A DNA stretch of 64,000 nucleotides from CAWBRY01 sp963791295 (lineage in GTDB: Bacteria > Bacteroidota > Bacteroidia > Chitinophagales > Chitinophagaceae). Each line of letters starts with the position of its first letter. Positions within the stretch are counted from its first letter, which is position 1. The stretch lies in NCBI GenBank assembly GCA_963791295.1, contig CAWBRY010000004.1:682001-746000 (forward strand), read 5' to 3'. This document shows, piece by piece, positions 1-10,424 of this stretch. The position numbers and the translations under genes are program-made. A model generated the notes under the pieces. That model ran no database searches. It was not told the origin of the DNA and saw only the letters and a program-made list of their open reading frames with translations.

Positions 1-755
1 TCTTCTATACCCAGTAGATACATAGGGTGAGAAACTTAACCGCAAAGGTGGTCTGTAGATTCTTCCAGGCCATAGAATCCCGAACTGATTCACAAACCCA
101 CTGACTTTGGATCAACGGGGTTCCAGAAACTGGTCTCATTATTTCGGCGGATGGAACGCAATAATTGAAGTCCCCAATTCTGAAAGTCCTTCTTTGCAAA
201 GCGCAAAGATATATATGGTATGCGCATTTCTACCGTCCAGCCATCCGCCTTACAATAGCCACTTTGCTTTCCCAAACTGCGTCCCAGGTTCTGTCACCAT
301 AACTACCAAAGTCCAAGTGCGAGATTGGGTCCAAGCCGGGCGTCCGTTTGCACATTGGCCGTCGTGACGAGAAATTGAAAACCATTCTGATGATCATCGT
401 AAGTATCCAGGAAAATTGAAAAATAATCCACGTCGTTTTGCTGTTCCCCATCACGGGAGTGATTTGCTTGCGGATCAACTTGGGATCATCATGCATATAA
501 GCTGCCACATAAATGGCTGAATTATCGTATGCAACTTTTACTTCTGTTTGCCTGTGAGCAAGGCTGCCGATAAGTGGGAAAATTTTGAATAAACCCGGTA
601 AAGCCCGGAATAGATTCCCAAGCAGCATCATTAAATCTCCATCGATTTTGGGGCCTGGTGTGAGTTTGAACGGCGAGCGCCGTTTTTACCTGGAGTGCAA
701 ATAATTGCGCGCTAATACAAGATCAAGGGTAAGAATATAAGCGTTTTTTTCCCAT
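1..755 (-). pseudogene. DUF5916 domain-containing protein, 5' part, frameshifted and cut by window edge
   Basis: Secreted or outer-membrane protein of the DUF5916 family, which carries an N-terminal CBM9-like beta-sandwich and a C-terminal membrane barrel-like part; its role is not established. Reading across frames gives recognisable family blocks: a start at 755 with a hydrophobic signal-like segment, then KIDGDLNDAAWESIPG, TEVKVAYDNSAIYVAAYM, the segment DDPKLIRKQI, FGSYGDRTWDAVWESKV, DGWTVEMRIPYISLRF and RRNNETSFWNPV. At least five frame changes separate these blocks. Family members are roughly 700-850 residues, so only the N-terminal third lies in the window. The breaks resemble those in neighbouring genes and are probably sequence errors rather than decay. 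The family assignment is confident, the functional state is not. Confidence 0.7.
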
Positions 756-914
756 TTGCGGTCTTTGCTCAGCGCAAATATATACGTCTGCATTGAGGGA
801 CAGAAGAGCGCTGCTTAAAATAATGGTTTACATTTATAACTGAACATATTCAACACTAATTCATTCTGTTTTAAGAGATATTACTTAGTCCTGAAGGCTG
901 GGTCAAATACGATC

Positions 915-1688
915 CTATTTGCTGTTAAGTATCACCTTTTTGAAGTGTAAATATGTCAATTGTTCCTGCGAGATCGCCGAAGACGAATATTTGGTCAGTT
1001 GGTTCATATCCCACCGTTGCTGCGCATTTGCCTTTGAAATCACGATCTGCGCCTGCCAAAGCTCAATGATCTCTCCGCATTCACGGTATAAGGATGGAAA
1101 GAAGGATTATCACTGGCCAGAGTGAGTCTTATTCTTTGCCCGCTTATTTTTCTGAACTCTTTTATATACAATACCTTCATTGCGCGACACCACCACACAG
1201 GCTGCATTATTTTTTACATCTTCAAGATTATCCACTTTCTCTCCCACAATCACCGACCCACTGGGCGTCGGTAACATGGAATCACCAATGATTTCGAAAT
1301 GCCCGGTAATTTCCACCAGCATAGCATGGGCAAAGTAAAGGTATTCAGTTCATCGACAAACTCCGGATCGGCATATCCGGCTAAATAGCCGGCCGCGGCT
1401 TTAACCGGGACAAAAGGAATATCCGGCACGGCCACTCACCAATTTCATGGCCCGCCTTTTCGCCAGGTAATTACTTTTTGTATCACTGAGATCCTTTCTC
1501 AAAATATCATCGAGGGTCAATTTGAAAATGTCACAAACTACTTCCAGTACATCGATCCGGGGCTCGGCCCTGCCTTCTTCATATGCCCCAAGCAAGGAAC
1601 GCTTGATTCGGATCTTTTGGGCAAATTCTTCCTGGGTCCAGCCCCGCAGCTTTCGTAGATATTTTAGATTTTGATTCGAAATTGACAT
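915..1688 (-). pseudogene. XRE-family repressor with C-terminal S24 (LexA-like) domain, frameshifted
   Basis: Predicted transcriptional regulator with an N-terminal Cro/CI helix-turn-helix (residues about 5-60; LRKLRGWTQEEFAQKI followed by KRSLLGAYEEGRAEP) and a C-terminal S24 peptidase-like domain. The latter shows FEIIGDSMLPTPSGS, where the Ser after GD is the usual nucleophile position of the LexA/CI fold, and VVSRNEGIVYKRV. The intact protein would have about 257 residues. At least four frame changes split it (near 1435, 1330, 1130 and further downstream), matching the error-like breaks nearby. The C-terminus, ending near 915, is weakly supported. It lies divergent from surE, and a perfect palindrome sits two bases upstream of its start codon, suggesting autoregulation. 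The inducing signal is unknown; it need not be an SOS regulator. Confidence 0.72.
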
Positions 1689-1690
1689 AA

Positions 1691-1713
1691 TGCAGCTAAT
1701 TTATTTAGCTGCA
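1691..1713. promoter_or_regulatory. 23-bp palindrome, probable operator of the XRE/S24 repressor
   Basis: The sequence TGCAGCTAA, five spacer bases, TTAGCTGCA is a perfect inverted repeat with 9-bp arms. It lies immediately upstream of the repressor start codon at 1688 and so covers the position where a promoter or leader must lie. Repressors of the XRE/S24 type commonly bind such dyads to control themselves. Binding by this protein is inferred from position and symmetry. Confidence 0.55.
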
Positions 1714-1787
1714 AAATACTAATTTATTTGTCATTTCCAAAAATTTAAGGGGAAGAATTCTAAGCGCCCGAATCTCCCAAAGGAGAG

Positions 1788-1819
1788 TTAGAGAATTTTC
1801 TTGCCATTAGTTTCTCTAA
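1788..1819. repeat. 8-bp inverted repeat between the repressor and surE
   Basis: TTAGAGAA at 1788-1795 is mirrored by TTCTCTAA at 1812-1819 with 16 bases between, 36 bases upstream of the surE start. It could be a second operator or a leader hairpin of surE. Arms of 8 bp in AT-rich DNA can arise by chance, and the surrounding sequence has indel errors, so support is weak. Confidence 0.25.
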
Positions 1820-1854
1820 TGCACTGACCGAAAAATCATATTTTTGTGCCGCAT

Positions 1855-2655
1855 ATGACTAAAAAAAAATCAACCCAACCTTTGAAAAACACAGTAAAAA
1901 AAACCAAAAAAACCAGCGCTCCTTCGGTTAAAGAAAAGCCTGTCATTCTCATCACCAATGATGATGGAGTATCGGCACCAGGAATCCAAAACCTGGTTGG
2001 GCAGTAAAAGACCTGGGAAAGATCATAGTCGTTGCTCCTGACAAACCTCAATCCGGCATGGGCCATGCCATTACTATCGGCCATCCCTGCGCTTGCATAA
2101 AATCCATTCCGAAGGTGAGTCGAAACCTATTCCTGTACCGGTACTCCCGTTGATTGCGTGAAGCTTGGCCGTCGACAAAGTGCTCCATCGCAAACCCGAC
2201 CTCTGTCTCAGCGGCATCAATCACGGTGCCAACCATAGCATCAATGTAATTTATTCGGGAACCATGTCTGCAGCAGTGGAAGCAGCCATTGAAAGCATTC
2301 CTTCCGTAGGATTTTCACTGCTCGACTATAGCATCGAAGCTGATTTTACCGGCGCCCGTAAATATGCCAGGCTCATCGTGGAAAAAATGCTGAAGACGAA
2401 CCTCGACAAGCACATGGTGCTGAATGTAAATGTCCCGCTGTGCCCGTCGACCTTTTAAAAGGATTAAAGATCTGCCGCCAGGCTTATGCGAAATACATTG
2501 AGGATTTTATCGAACGCAAGGATCCACACGGCCGAATATATTATTGGCTCACCGGTGAGTTTGTGAATTTCGATAAAGGCAAGGACACCGACGTATGGGC
2601 GTTGGATAATAATTATGTGAGCGTCGTGCCGGTGCAATTCGATCTGACAAACTAG
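1855..2655 (+). pseudogene. surE: 5'/3'-nucleotidase SurE, frameshifted
   Basis: Metal-dependent phosphatase that removes phosphate from nucleoside 5'- and 3'-monophosphates. A Lys-rich N-terminal extension of about 28 residues precedes the hallmark PVILITNDDGVSAPGI, whose two Asp residues bind the divalent metal. Further blocks are GTPVDCVKLAVDKVL, PDLCLSGINHGANHS with the family's metal-binding Asn, YSGTMSAAVEAAI, SVGFSLLDY and VLNVNVP, then a C-terminal part with YWLTGE and DNNYVSVVPVQFDLTN. Frame changes occur near 2000, 2160 and 2440. All conserved motifs survive across the frames, which argues that the gene is intact in the organism. It is followed closely by a small membrane protein gene and lpxB on the same strand. 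Confidence 0.85.
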
Positions 2656-2689
2656 GTTTGAAAAGCCAGCTTGAAAAATCCTGGCAGCT

Positions 2690-2990
2690 ATGATCTTTAA
2701 AAGAGATAATTTGAAGTTCGGACTTGTGCTAGGACTGATTGGCCCCCTGCTCGGGCTTGATCGTCATTAAATTCATCAAGCCGGAATTCAGGGATCTTAC
2801 TTTCGGCGAATATTTTGATCTGTTCATCAATACCAACCGACTGCTTACTTCCATTGGATCCCTTTCACTGCTGGCCAATGTGGTACTTGTTTACCATTTA
2901 TATCAATACACATCGCGATCAATACTGCTAAAGGCATATTTCTTTATGACTCTCATATACGGTATCGATAGGTCAATCCTAACTGCGTAA
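2690..2990 (+). pseudogene. Small conserved membrane protein between surE and lpxB, one frameshift
   Basis: About 99 residues when one frame change near 2755 is repaired. The product starts MIFKRDNLKFGLVLGLIGP and contains an N-terminal hydrophobic segment (residues about 10-27), a middle soluble stretch with FGEYFDLF, and two more hydrophobic stretches (ISLLANVVLVYHLY-like region and the C-terminal end), suggesting three membrane spans. No catalytic motif is visible and no function can be assigned. It sits 34 bases after surE and 25 bases before lpxB, so the three genes probably form one transcript. Confidence 0.55.
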
Positions 2991-3015
2991 TTTGACAGAT
3001 TCTTAACAATTAGAC

Positions 3016-4157
3016 ATGAAATATTACATAATCGCAGGCGAAGCATCCGGGGATCTCCATGGAAGCAATCTGATTAAGGAGTTAATGCGGCTTGAACCTG
3101 CTTCAGAATTCCGTTGATGGGGTGGCGATAAAATGAAGCAGGCAGGCGACGCGTTGGTCAGACATTACCGCGAATTGGCTTTCATGGGTTTCACGAAGTT
3201 TGCTAAATCATCCGGACCATATTTCGCAATCTGAAGTTTTGCAAAGAAGATATTCTTCAATATCAAGCCAGATGCACTGATACTGATCGATTATCCGGGC
3301 TTCAACCTCCGCATCGCCAATTGGGCAAAACGGCAGAACCTCAATTCAAAATCGGGTTCCAAAATTATCTTTTATATAAGTCCACAGGTGTGGGCATGGA
3401 AGGAGAACCGGGTAAAGGAAATGAGATATTGACAAAATGATGGTGATCCTTCCATTTGAAAAGGAATATTTTAAGTAAAGAGTGGGATTGGGACGTCGAA
3501 TACGTAGGCCATCCCCTGGTCGAGGTGATTGAAGGTACAAACGAAGCCTGGAAAGAAGATCGGTCATCGAGAGAAAAACAATTCCGACAACCGGGAAATC
3601 ATCGGGCTGCTTACCCGGAAGCAGGAAGCAGGAGATCGCAAAAAAATTACCTGTGATGTTGCAGATGAGTAAAATATTTCCGGATTATCAATTTGTGATG
3701 GCCGGCAGCACCCTCCATTGAAGATGAATTTTATGAAGAAATGCTCTCTCCTTATCCCGGCGTAAACTATCGTAAAGACAAACATATGATCTGCTTCTCG
3801 AATCAAAAGCCGCGCTTGTTACTTCGGGAACTGCCACACTGGAAACGGCATTGTTCGGCGTGCCGGAAGTGGTTTGTTATAAAGGATCATTTATTTCTTA
3901 TCAAATAGGCAAGAGACTTGTCAAGGTAAAATTCATTTCATTGGTGAACCTGATCATGAACAGGTTGGTAGTTAATGAATTGATCCAGGATGAATTTACT
4001 GTTGAAAATCTTCGCAAGAATTGGAAGATCTTCTTCAAAATGAAAAGAGGATCGCTCAATTAAAGCAGATTACAAGGCACTAAAGGATCTGCTTGCGCAG
4101 ATGGGCAATGCCTCTGCCACGGCTGCATCTATCAGATCACTCAATGTCTTAAGATAG
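3016..4157 (+). pseudogene. lpxB: Lipid-A-disaccharide synthase LpxB, heavily frameshifted
   Basis: GT19 glycosyltransferase that condenses lipid X with UDP-2,3-diacylglucosamine to form the lipid A disaccharide on the inner face of the cytoplasmic membrane. Recognisable blocks in several frames are the start MKYYIIAGEASGDLHGSNL, WGGDKM, ELAFMGF, KPDALILIDYPGFNLRIA, KIIFYISPQVWAWKENRV, the VGHPL block, IGLLP-like and C-terminal nucleotide-binding sequences, ending near QMGNASATAAS. At least eight frame changes are needed to join them. LpxB is normally essential in organisms with lipid A, so this dense breakage is strong evidence for sequence error in the region. The 3' end overlaps the small DUF6728 gene on the other strand by 17 bases. 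Confidence 0.78.
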
Positions 4158-4314
4158 TCACGATTTGACTCGCCAGAATGATCAGGCAAAGAATAAAAAT
4201 CAACATGCTGATCCGGTTGATCCCGTGCATGTATCCAATCCATTTTGATTTGGGCCTGTTGGGATCTTTCTTCCTGAGATAGAGATATTCTGATATTTGT
4301 CTTAACACGCCCAT
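4141..4314 (-). CDS. DUF6728-type small membrane protein (57 aa)
   Basis: Short intact gene encoding 57 residues: MGVLRQISEYLYLRKKDP at the N-terminus, then a basic stretch KSKWIGYMHGINRIS and one hydrophobic C-terminal helix (about residues 35-55). This pattern, a cytoplasmic amphipathic and basic half followed by one transmembrane helix, matches the small DUF6728 proteins of Bacteroidota as I remember them. No biochemical role is known. The gene converges on lpxB and overlaps its stop region by 17 bases; its start lies just 4 bases before the stop codon of the MFS transporter gene, so it could be the last gene of the upstream minus-strand operon. Confidence 0.6.
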   Translation of the reverse strand: MGVLRQISEYLYLRKKDPNRPKSKWIGYMHGINRISMLIFILCLIILASQIVTILRH

Positions 4315-4317
4315 GTG

Positions 4318-5631
4318 TTACAAAGTTAAATCACAAACATCAATTGGCTTCATCCTCGGCACCAGGAAATGAATGATCAACCACGCACCAGTAAGCCAAT
4401 CCACAAACGATGAACAAATATAATAGCCGGTCTCAATATTTCCCAATGCCTTATAATGATCGAAAAGTCTTTCCTGCCAACCGGGCGATCAATATTCCTC
4501 CGACAGCTCCGGCCATTCCGCCAATTCCCGTCACTGAAGCAACGGTCTTCTTTGGAAACATATCCGATACCGTCGTAAAAATGTTGGCGCTCCATGCCTG
4601 ATGTGCGGATGTTGCAAATCCAATGATCAACACAGCAAACCACATATTAAAGGATCCCAACCATTGCGCAAAGACCACCGGCACAACACAAAATGCATAG
4701 ATAAGCATGGAAGTTTTCCTCGCTCTGAACACCGGCCAATTCTCGATTGATCAGATACATGGGCAAATATCCGCCGCCCACACTTCCAAACACAGCCATC
4801 GTATAAACCAGTGCTACGGGAAAAGCCACATCGGTTCCTTCCAGTTGATATTGTTCCTTGAGAAAAGCAGGCAACCAAAATAGATAGAACCACCAGACCG
4901 GATCAGTCAAAAATTTTCCAAGAACAAAGGCCCAGGTTTGCCTGTAACCCAACAACCGGAACCAGGAAACTTTTTCCGCAAGCTGCCAATACTGTTTTCT
5001 GGCTCATCGATATCGTATGGATATAGTCAAATTCAGTTTTCGATAAACGTGAATGCCTGGCGGGAATCTCATACATGGCAAACCACACGATCAACCATAT
5101 AAATCCAATCGAACCGGTGATGATAAATGCCCATTGCCAACCAAGTTCGCTCGCGATCCATGGTACGATCAGCGGCGCAATGATAGCGCCGATATTGGTG
5201 CCTGAATTAAATAATCCGGTGGCAAACGATCTTTCTTTTTTTGGAAACCATTCTGCAATTGTCTTTATCGCTGCTGGGAAATTACCCGCTTCAGTAAGAC
5301 CCAATGCTGCACGTGCCGCTCCAAAGCCAACCGTTCCTCTTGCCAGTGCATGTGCCATTGCCGCCAAACTCCACGCAAAAGTGACAATTCCATAACCAAT
5401 CCTCGTACCCAACTTGTCAATGAAATAGCCGGCCCCTAATAAACCAATCGCATAAGCGACCTGGAAACAGATGACAATATTGGAATAATCCGTTTCTGTC
5501 CAGTGAAATTCTTTGGTAAGATCGGATTTGAGCAAACTGATCACCGCTCTATCCAGATAGTTAATCGTAGTGGCAAAAAAAACCATCGAACAGATGGTCC
5601 ACCGGTATCTTCCAATGGTTATTTGATTCAA
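4318..5631 (-). pseudogene. MFS hexuronate-type transporter, frameshifted
   Basis: Major facilitator superfamily permease of the anion:cation symporter/ExuT type, expected to bring galacturonate or another hexuronate into the cell. The first 215 residues are intact and show the TM1-2 loop DRAVISLL, the motif-A-like GYFIDKLGTRIGYG, and GLTEAGNFPAAIKTIAEWFPKKERSFATG, which is characteristic of hexuronate and tartrate transporters. Later parts, WWFYLFWLPAFLKEQYQLEG and MFPKKTVASVTGIGGMAGA, are in other frames; three frame changes lie near 4985, 4725 and 4450. It overlaps the eda start by 4 bases and closes the hexuronate operon. Substrate is inferred from family and context. Confidence 0.8.
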
Positions 5632-6296
5632 ACCGGAGTTTTTATAGAATGTATCGTTTCCATCAATTCTTTAGCGAGGGCAGTGATTCGTTCATAATCC
5701 TTATTTGCCATAATATCCTTGGTTAATAATTTAGTTCCTGCACCAACAGCAGCGACGCCTGCACGAAACCAGGGAGCAAGTTTTTCTTTAGTGATATCTA
5801 TTCCGCCCGTTGGCATGAATTCAAGATCAGGAAATATTTCTTTGATCGATTTTATATAAGCTGATCCGAGTAGGTCGCCGGGAAAAATCTTAACAAGTCT
5901 GGCCCCGCATTGCTCTGCCATGATGATCTCTGTAGTTGTCAGGCAACCCGGTATCCATAATAAGCCAGCTTCCTCCACCCTTTTTGCAACTCCTCTAACT
6001 ACACCCGGGCAGATAATAAAATCCGCGCCCGCCTTGCAATAGGCTTTTGCATCTTTCACCGATTTGATCGTACCCGCCGCCAACAACAATGCCGGCCATT
6101 CCTTATCTCTGACTTTGATAAGCTTCCTGAAATTGGAAATTGCATTCTCGCCGCGATTGGTGTATTCAACAATGCGTATGCCTGCATCATACAATGCACT
6201 GACCACTGCGCGGCTCTCCTCCAAACTTGCGTTGTAAAACAAGGGAATAAAACCCTGATTTCTGATTTGCTTCCTGAGTTTTTTGATATTTGTCAT
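5628..6296 (-). CDS. eda: KDPG/KHG aldolase (bifunctional 2-dehydro-3-deoxyphosphogluconate / 4-hydroxy-2-oxoglutarate aldolase)
   Basis: Class I aldolase of 222 residues that splits 2-keto-3-deoxy-6-phosphogluconate into pyruvate and glyceraldehyde 3-phosphate, the last step of hexuronate breakdown. Visible family features are the VEYTNRGENA segment with the catalytic Glu and NRG phosphate-site residues, a GTIKSV strand, GADFIICPGVV, and the Schiff-base Lys in ARLVKIFPGDLLGS, followed by the phosphate-binding MPTGGI. Length matches the family and the frame is intact despite the damaged neighbourhood. It overlaps kdgK upstream and the transporter downstream by 4 bases each (ATGA type), so the three are translationally coupled. 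Confidence 0.93.
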   Translation of the reverse strand: MTNIKKLRKQIRNQGFIPLFYNASLEESRAVVSALYDAGIRIVEYTNRGENAISNFRKLIKVRDKEWPALLLAAGTIKSVKDAKAYCKAGADFIICPGVVRGVAKRVEEAGLLWIPGCLTTTEIIMAEQCGARLVKIFPGDLLGSAYIKSIKEIFPDLEFMPTGGIDITKEKLAPWFRAGVAAVGAGTKLLTKDIMANKDYERITALAKELMETIHSIKTPV

Positions 6297-7307
6297 GCCC
6301 GGCTTAAAATTCGTTTGATCGATTCAATCGTTTGCACGGTCGCATCACCCGGCTCCTGGATCTTCCCTACGGCAGCCGCCGCTGCGTAGTTAATTATTTC
6401 CTGTTGTGATAATTGTTGATTTATTCCGTAAATCAATCCTGCCATAAAGCAATCTCCGCTACCTACTTTGTCGATTACCTTATCTATGGAAAATTCCGGG
6501 GAAATATATTGCCCACCATGATCATCTAATGTAGCATAATATCTGATCCCATCTCCTTCATCGAAACGAAAAGTATTAGCAACCGTTTTGCAAACCGGAA
6601 ATTTATCAAAAATGCGTGCTGATGTTTGCTTTGCATGATCTACATAGGCTGTTTTACTTTTCTTTGTATGGATGGCAGGGTCGATAGGTAGGCCCAGCAA
6701 GGATTCTGCCGCCCAAAGATTTCCCATGACCACGTGGCAATAATTCACAAGCTCTGGCATCACCTGTATGGGCTTTTTATCAAATTGCCAGAGGCTGGGA
6801 CGAAAATTCAAGTCAATGGATATGGTCATTTTTTTTTGTGCAGCATAATAAAGGCCTCCTTACATACTGCGGCCGCATTCTTATTTAAAGACGGGCTGAT
6901 GGCGCTGAAGTGAAACCAGTCACAGTCTTTAAATACTTCCTCCCAATGAATGAATCCGGGCGACAGCTCTGCAAAGGATGACAACGTTCTATCATAGATC
7001 ACGCCAGTGCTTTTCAGATCAGATCCTTGTGGCAAATAATAAATACCGATGCGGTTTCCTGAATAATGAATGGCGGAAGTATCTATTCGTTTCATTACTG
7101 AGGTATTCAACGATTTCTTGCTGATAAATAATTATTCGGAAGGCCGTGCAATATTTTACGGCAACATTCCAATTTGCCAAAGCCCTGGCGACATTCAATT
7201 CCGCTCCTCCGATGTAAACCGGCATCGAATGATCTTTTGATCCATTCACCATTCAGTGAGGGATTCATTCTGAGTAATAATTCTCCGAAGCAAAAGACCT
7301 TTTTCAT
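6293..7307 (-). pseudogene. kdgK: 2-keto-3-deoxygluconate kinase (PfkB family), frameshifted
   Basis: PfkB/ribokinase-fold kinase predicted to phosphorylate 2-keto-3-deoxygluconate to KDPG. Blocks across frames are MKKVFCFGELLLRMNPSLNG, the glycine motif PVYIGGAELNVARALANW, SGNRIGIYYLPQGSD, ISIDLNFRPSLWQ, and the C-terminal PfkB signature with DKVGSGDCFMAGLIYG, whose Asp is the catalytic base. The last 178 residues are in one frame; three frame changes lie near 7200, 7110 and 6830. Its start overlaps the uxaC stop by one base (TAATG), and its end overlaps eda. Order uxaC-kdgK-eda supports KDG over other PfkB substrates. Confidence 0.82.
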
Positions 7308-8747
7308 TATGATGCCGCAAAAAATTTTTGCGCATTACGAAAACAAATATCCTTTACTATTTTCCCAATCCATTCTACATCATTGGGTAACTCTCCATTT
7401 TCCATTTCATCGCCAAATAATATTGCAAAGTATGCGTCCGGAAATATTCATGCCTGGGAAAAGAGAGAAAACTTCTTGAATCGGTGAGCATGCCCACAAA
7501 ACGACTCAATAATCCCATATTCGACAAGGTATTGATTTGTTTTGTCATTCCATCTTTTTGATCGAGAAACCACCAGGCGCGCACCCCACTGGACCTTGCC
7601 CGCGAAAGAACCATCATTGAAATTTCCGGCCATCGTCGCCATGATCTCATTGTAGGAAGGATCGAGATTATAAAGAATGGTCTTTGTCAATTTATTGTCA
7701 CTATCCAATGCTATCCAGAAACTTTAGCCAATGGCCGCTGCCTGTGCAAAATCACCAATAGAATCCCAACCCGTATCCGGTCCCAGCGTTTTCATCATCC
7801 GCGTATTATTGTTTCGCATGGCACCCAGATGAAATTGTTGTACCCATCCTTTTTCACAATCCCAAGCTGCAAATTGAAGCAACATGGCTGATCTGAATTT
7901 GCGCTTGCTCGGCCTCATCCTAATTCCTTACCCGCCATGGACTTTATTGAAACATCGCATTGATCTCTGCATCCCGTAAAATCATCGGCATCAATTTTTT
8001 CCAGCCCATGATCGGAAATAATACAACCCATTGGATGCAAAATAATCATGACGGTTTTTCAATGCATCGAGAAAATCATTATAAGATCCGTAATGTGATA
8101 TCCCGGACGCGCTTCCAAGTTTCTTTCAGGTATACGTTAGAACTTTCACAGGATCACGCCACATTCATCGCGGCAGTCGGGCCGAAAGGCAGGAAGGATG
8201 CGGTAATTTCAAATGCACTCTTCTTTAATCGTTAATGATGCTCCAATGAATCGACCGGGTCATCGGTGGTGCAAACCAACCTGACATTCATCTTGTCGCA
8301 GCAGGCTTACGACAGAAAATTCAGGCGATTTGCCAGCATTTCATTGCAATCATCATAAATTGTTTTGGCGCTGAACCGGATTCAATACCTCATGGACATC
8401 AAAATAACGTTGGAGTTCCAGATGGGTCCAGTGATATAAAGGATTCCTCAGAGTATAAGGAACTGTTTGGGCCCATTGCTCAAATTTTTCCCAATCGGAT
8501 CTTTTTCCCGGTACAATAATTCTTCATCAACGCCATTCGATGCGCATGGCTCTCCATTTATAATGGTCTCCATTTAGCCAGGCTTGCGTTAATATTTGCA
8601 AATTGGGCATCGTCGGCTGCAATTTGATCAGGAGTCAAGATGACTGTGAAAATCGATAATCGGCATGTCCTTCGCGAATTCATGGTATAACCGCTTCGGC
8701 AGTATTTGTTTCCAGTAAAAAATTTTCATCCAGGAATTCACTTTCAT
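7307..8747 (-). pseudogene. uxaC: Glucuronate/galacturonate isomerase UxaC, heavily frameshifted
   Basis: Amidohydrolase-superfamily isomerase that converts D-galacturonate to D-tagaturonate (or glucuronate to fructuronate). Recognisable pieces include EFLDENFLLETNTAEA at the start, YHEFAKDMPIIDFHSHL with the metal-type HSH residues, a block containing MRPSKRKFRSAMLLQFAAW, FHLGAMRNNNTRMM followed by GPDTGWDSIGD, ILYNLDPSYNEIMATMAGNF, VQWGARLVV and the C-terminus RNAQKFFAAS. At least eight frame changes are needed, the densest breakage in the window with lpxB. The start overlaps the uxaA stop (ATGA) and the stop overlaps kdgK. Expected length about 470 residues matches the span. Confidence 0.8.
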
Positions 8748-10397
8748 AAAGACACTCCTCTTTTCCAGGGAATAAAATCATCCTGGTTTAATTGTACGGC
8801 TTTCGGGATTACTTCTCCACTCGCCGCTTTGAAACAATAATCAAGGATTTCCTCACCCATCTGCTTCGATTGTCTTTTCACCTTCAATGATGCACCGGTA
8901 TCAATATCAATGATATCACTCATTCTTTTTGTCAAGCGAAGTATTGGTCGAAATCTTAATGGTTGGACAAACAGGATTGCCGGTAGGTGTACCCAGGCCG
9001 GTTGTAAATAATATCAGTGTAGCTCCAGATGCTGCCTTTCCCGTGGTTGCTTCCACATCATTGCCCGGCGTGCATACCAGGCTGAGCCCCGGTTTCGTCG
9101 CTTTCTCCGTATAATCCAATACATCGACCACCGGCGATGTGCCTCCTTTTTTTGCTGCCCCTGCCGATTTGATGGCATCAGTGATCAATCCATCTTTGAT
9201 ATTCCCCGGAGAAGGATTCATGTCAAACCCCGAACCGGATCTTGTTTGCCGTTTCTTCATAACTCTTCATCAGATGAATGAATTTTTAGCGGTAGACTCA
9301 TCGACAGATCGGTCAACCAATTCCTGTTCGACACCGCAGAGCTCAGGAAATTCAGCTAGCAATATTTTCCCGCCCAGAGCGACCACCAGGTCCGCACAAT
9401 AGCCAACTGCAGGATTTGCCGAAATACCACTAAAGCCATCGCTGCCACCACATTTCACACCGATGCATAATTTATCGGCGCCTGGCCGGTTTTCTTTCCA
9501 ATTTATTTATTTCGATCAAACCGAGAAATGTTTGCGAATGGCATTCGCGATCAATTGTTCTTCACTTTGTGATTGTTGCTGTTCAAAAATATAGAGTGGT
9601 TTATCAAAATCTGGGATTTTGGTTCTTTAGATCATTTTGAAAATCCTGCTACCTGCAAATGCTGACAGCCCAGACTCAATACGGTAACTCCGCCAACATT
9701 CGGATGATCGGCATAGGCAGCTAATAATTTACCGAGGATAGCAGATCCTGGCGGATGCCTCCGCATCCTCCCTGGTGATTCAGGAATTTGATCCCATCTA
9801 CATTTGGGAACAGCAAACCCTTATTGCTGTCTTTTCCGCCAACGGCCGTGAGCGAATTCTATATTAGAAATATCATCTCCCTTTTTGAAGCCTCAACCAA
9901 CTCCCTGGTGTAAGATTTATATTTATCGGTGACCGCATAGCCCAATTCATTGTGCAGCGCTTCCCTGATAACATCCAGGTTACGGTTTTCGCAAAAAACG
10001 GTAGGGATGAATAACCAGTAATTTGCAGTGCCTACCCGTCCGTCACTACGATGATATCCATGAAACGTCCGTTCTTTGAATTTTGAAACGTCAGGCGCAT
10101 TCCATTTAAATGTGGAAGCCCCGATAGGCATAAGGTTCTGCTGCATGCTTGCAATTTTCTGTCGTCATCTTTCTTCCTCTTGGTATAGGCATTTGTGCTC
10201 TTCCCAACAAGAACACCATACATAATCACTGCATCTCCGGCATTCATATCGTACATGAAGAATTTATGCTTTGCCGGAACCGCTTCAGGTAGCGTATACT
10301 TCTCACCGTTGAATGCAACGGACTGGCCGTTGGTAAGATTTTGCAAGGCTACCAGAACATTATCTTTTGGATGCACCTTCAATACCAATTGCTTCAT
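8744..10397 (-). pseudogene. uxaA: Altronate dehydratase UxaA, frameshifted
   Basis: UxaA-family sugar-acid dehydratase that turns D-altronate into 2-keto-3-deoxygluconate. The N-terminal SAF domain (MKQLVLKVHPKDNVLVAL to about residue 90) and the core start HGYHRSDGRVGTANYWLFIP are visible, with FCENRNLDVIREALHNELGY, GGSDGFSGISANPAVGYCADL, GTSPVVDVLDYTEKATKPGL, the stretch PGNDVEATTGKAASGA and a C-terminus LDYCFKAASGEVIPKAVQL. At least four frame changes occur. The span of 550 codons fits the family. No separate L-fuconate dehydratase exists in the adjoining fucose genes, so this enzyme may also act on L-fuconate; that is inference. It lies 27 bases after uxaB and overlaps uxaC. Confidence 0.85.
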
Positions 10398-10424
10398 GTG
10401 TATGTTTGTATGATAGGTGATTCA

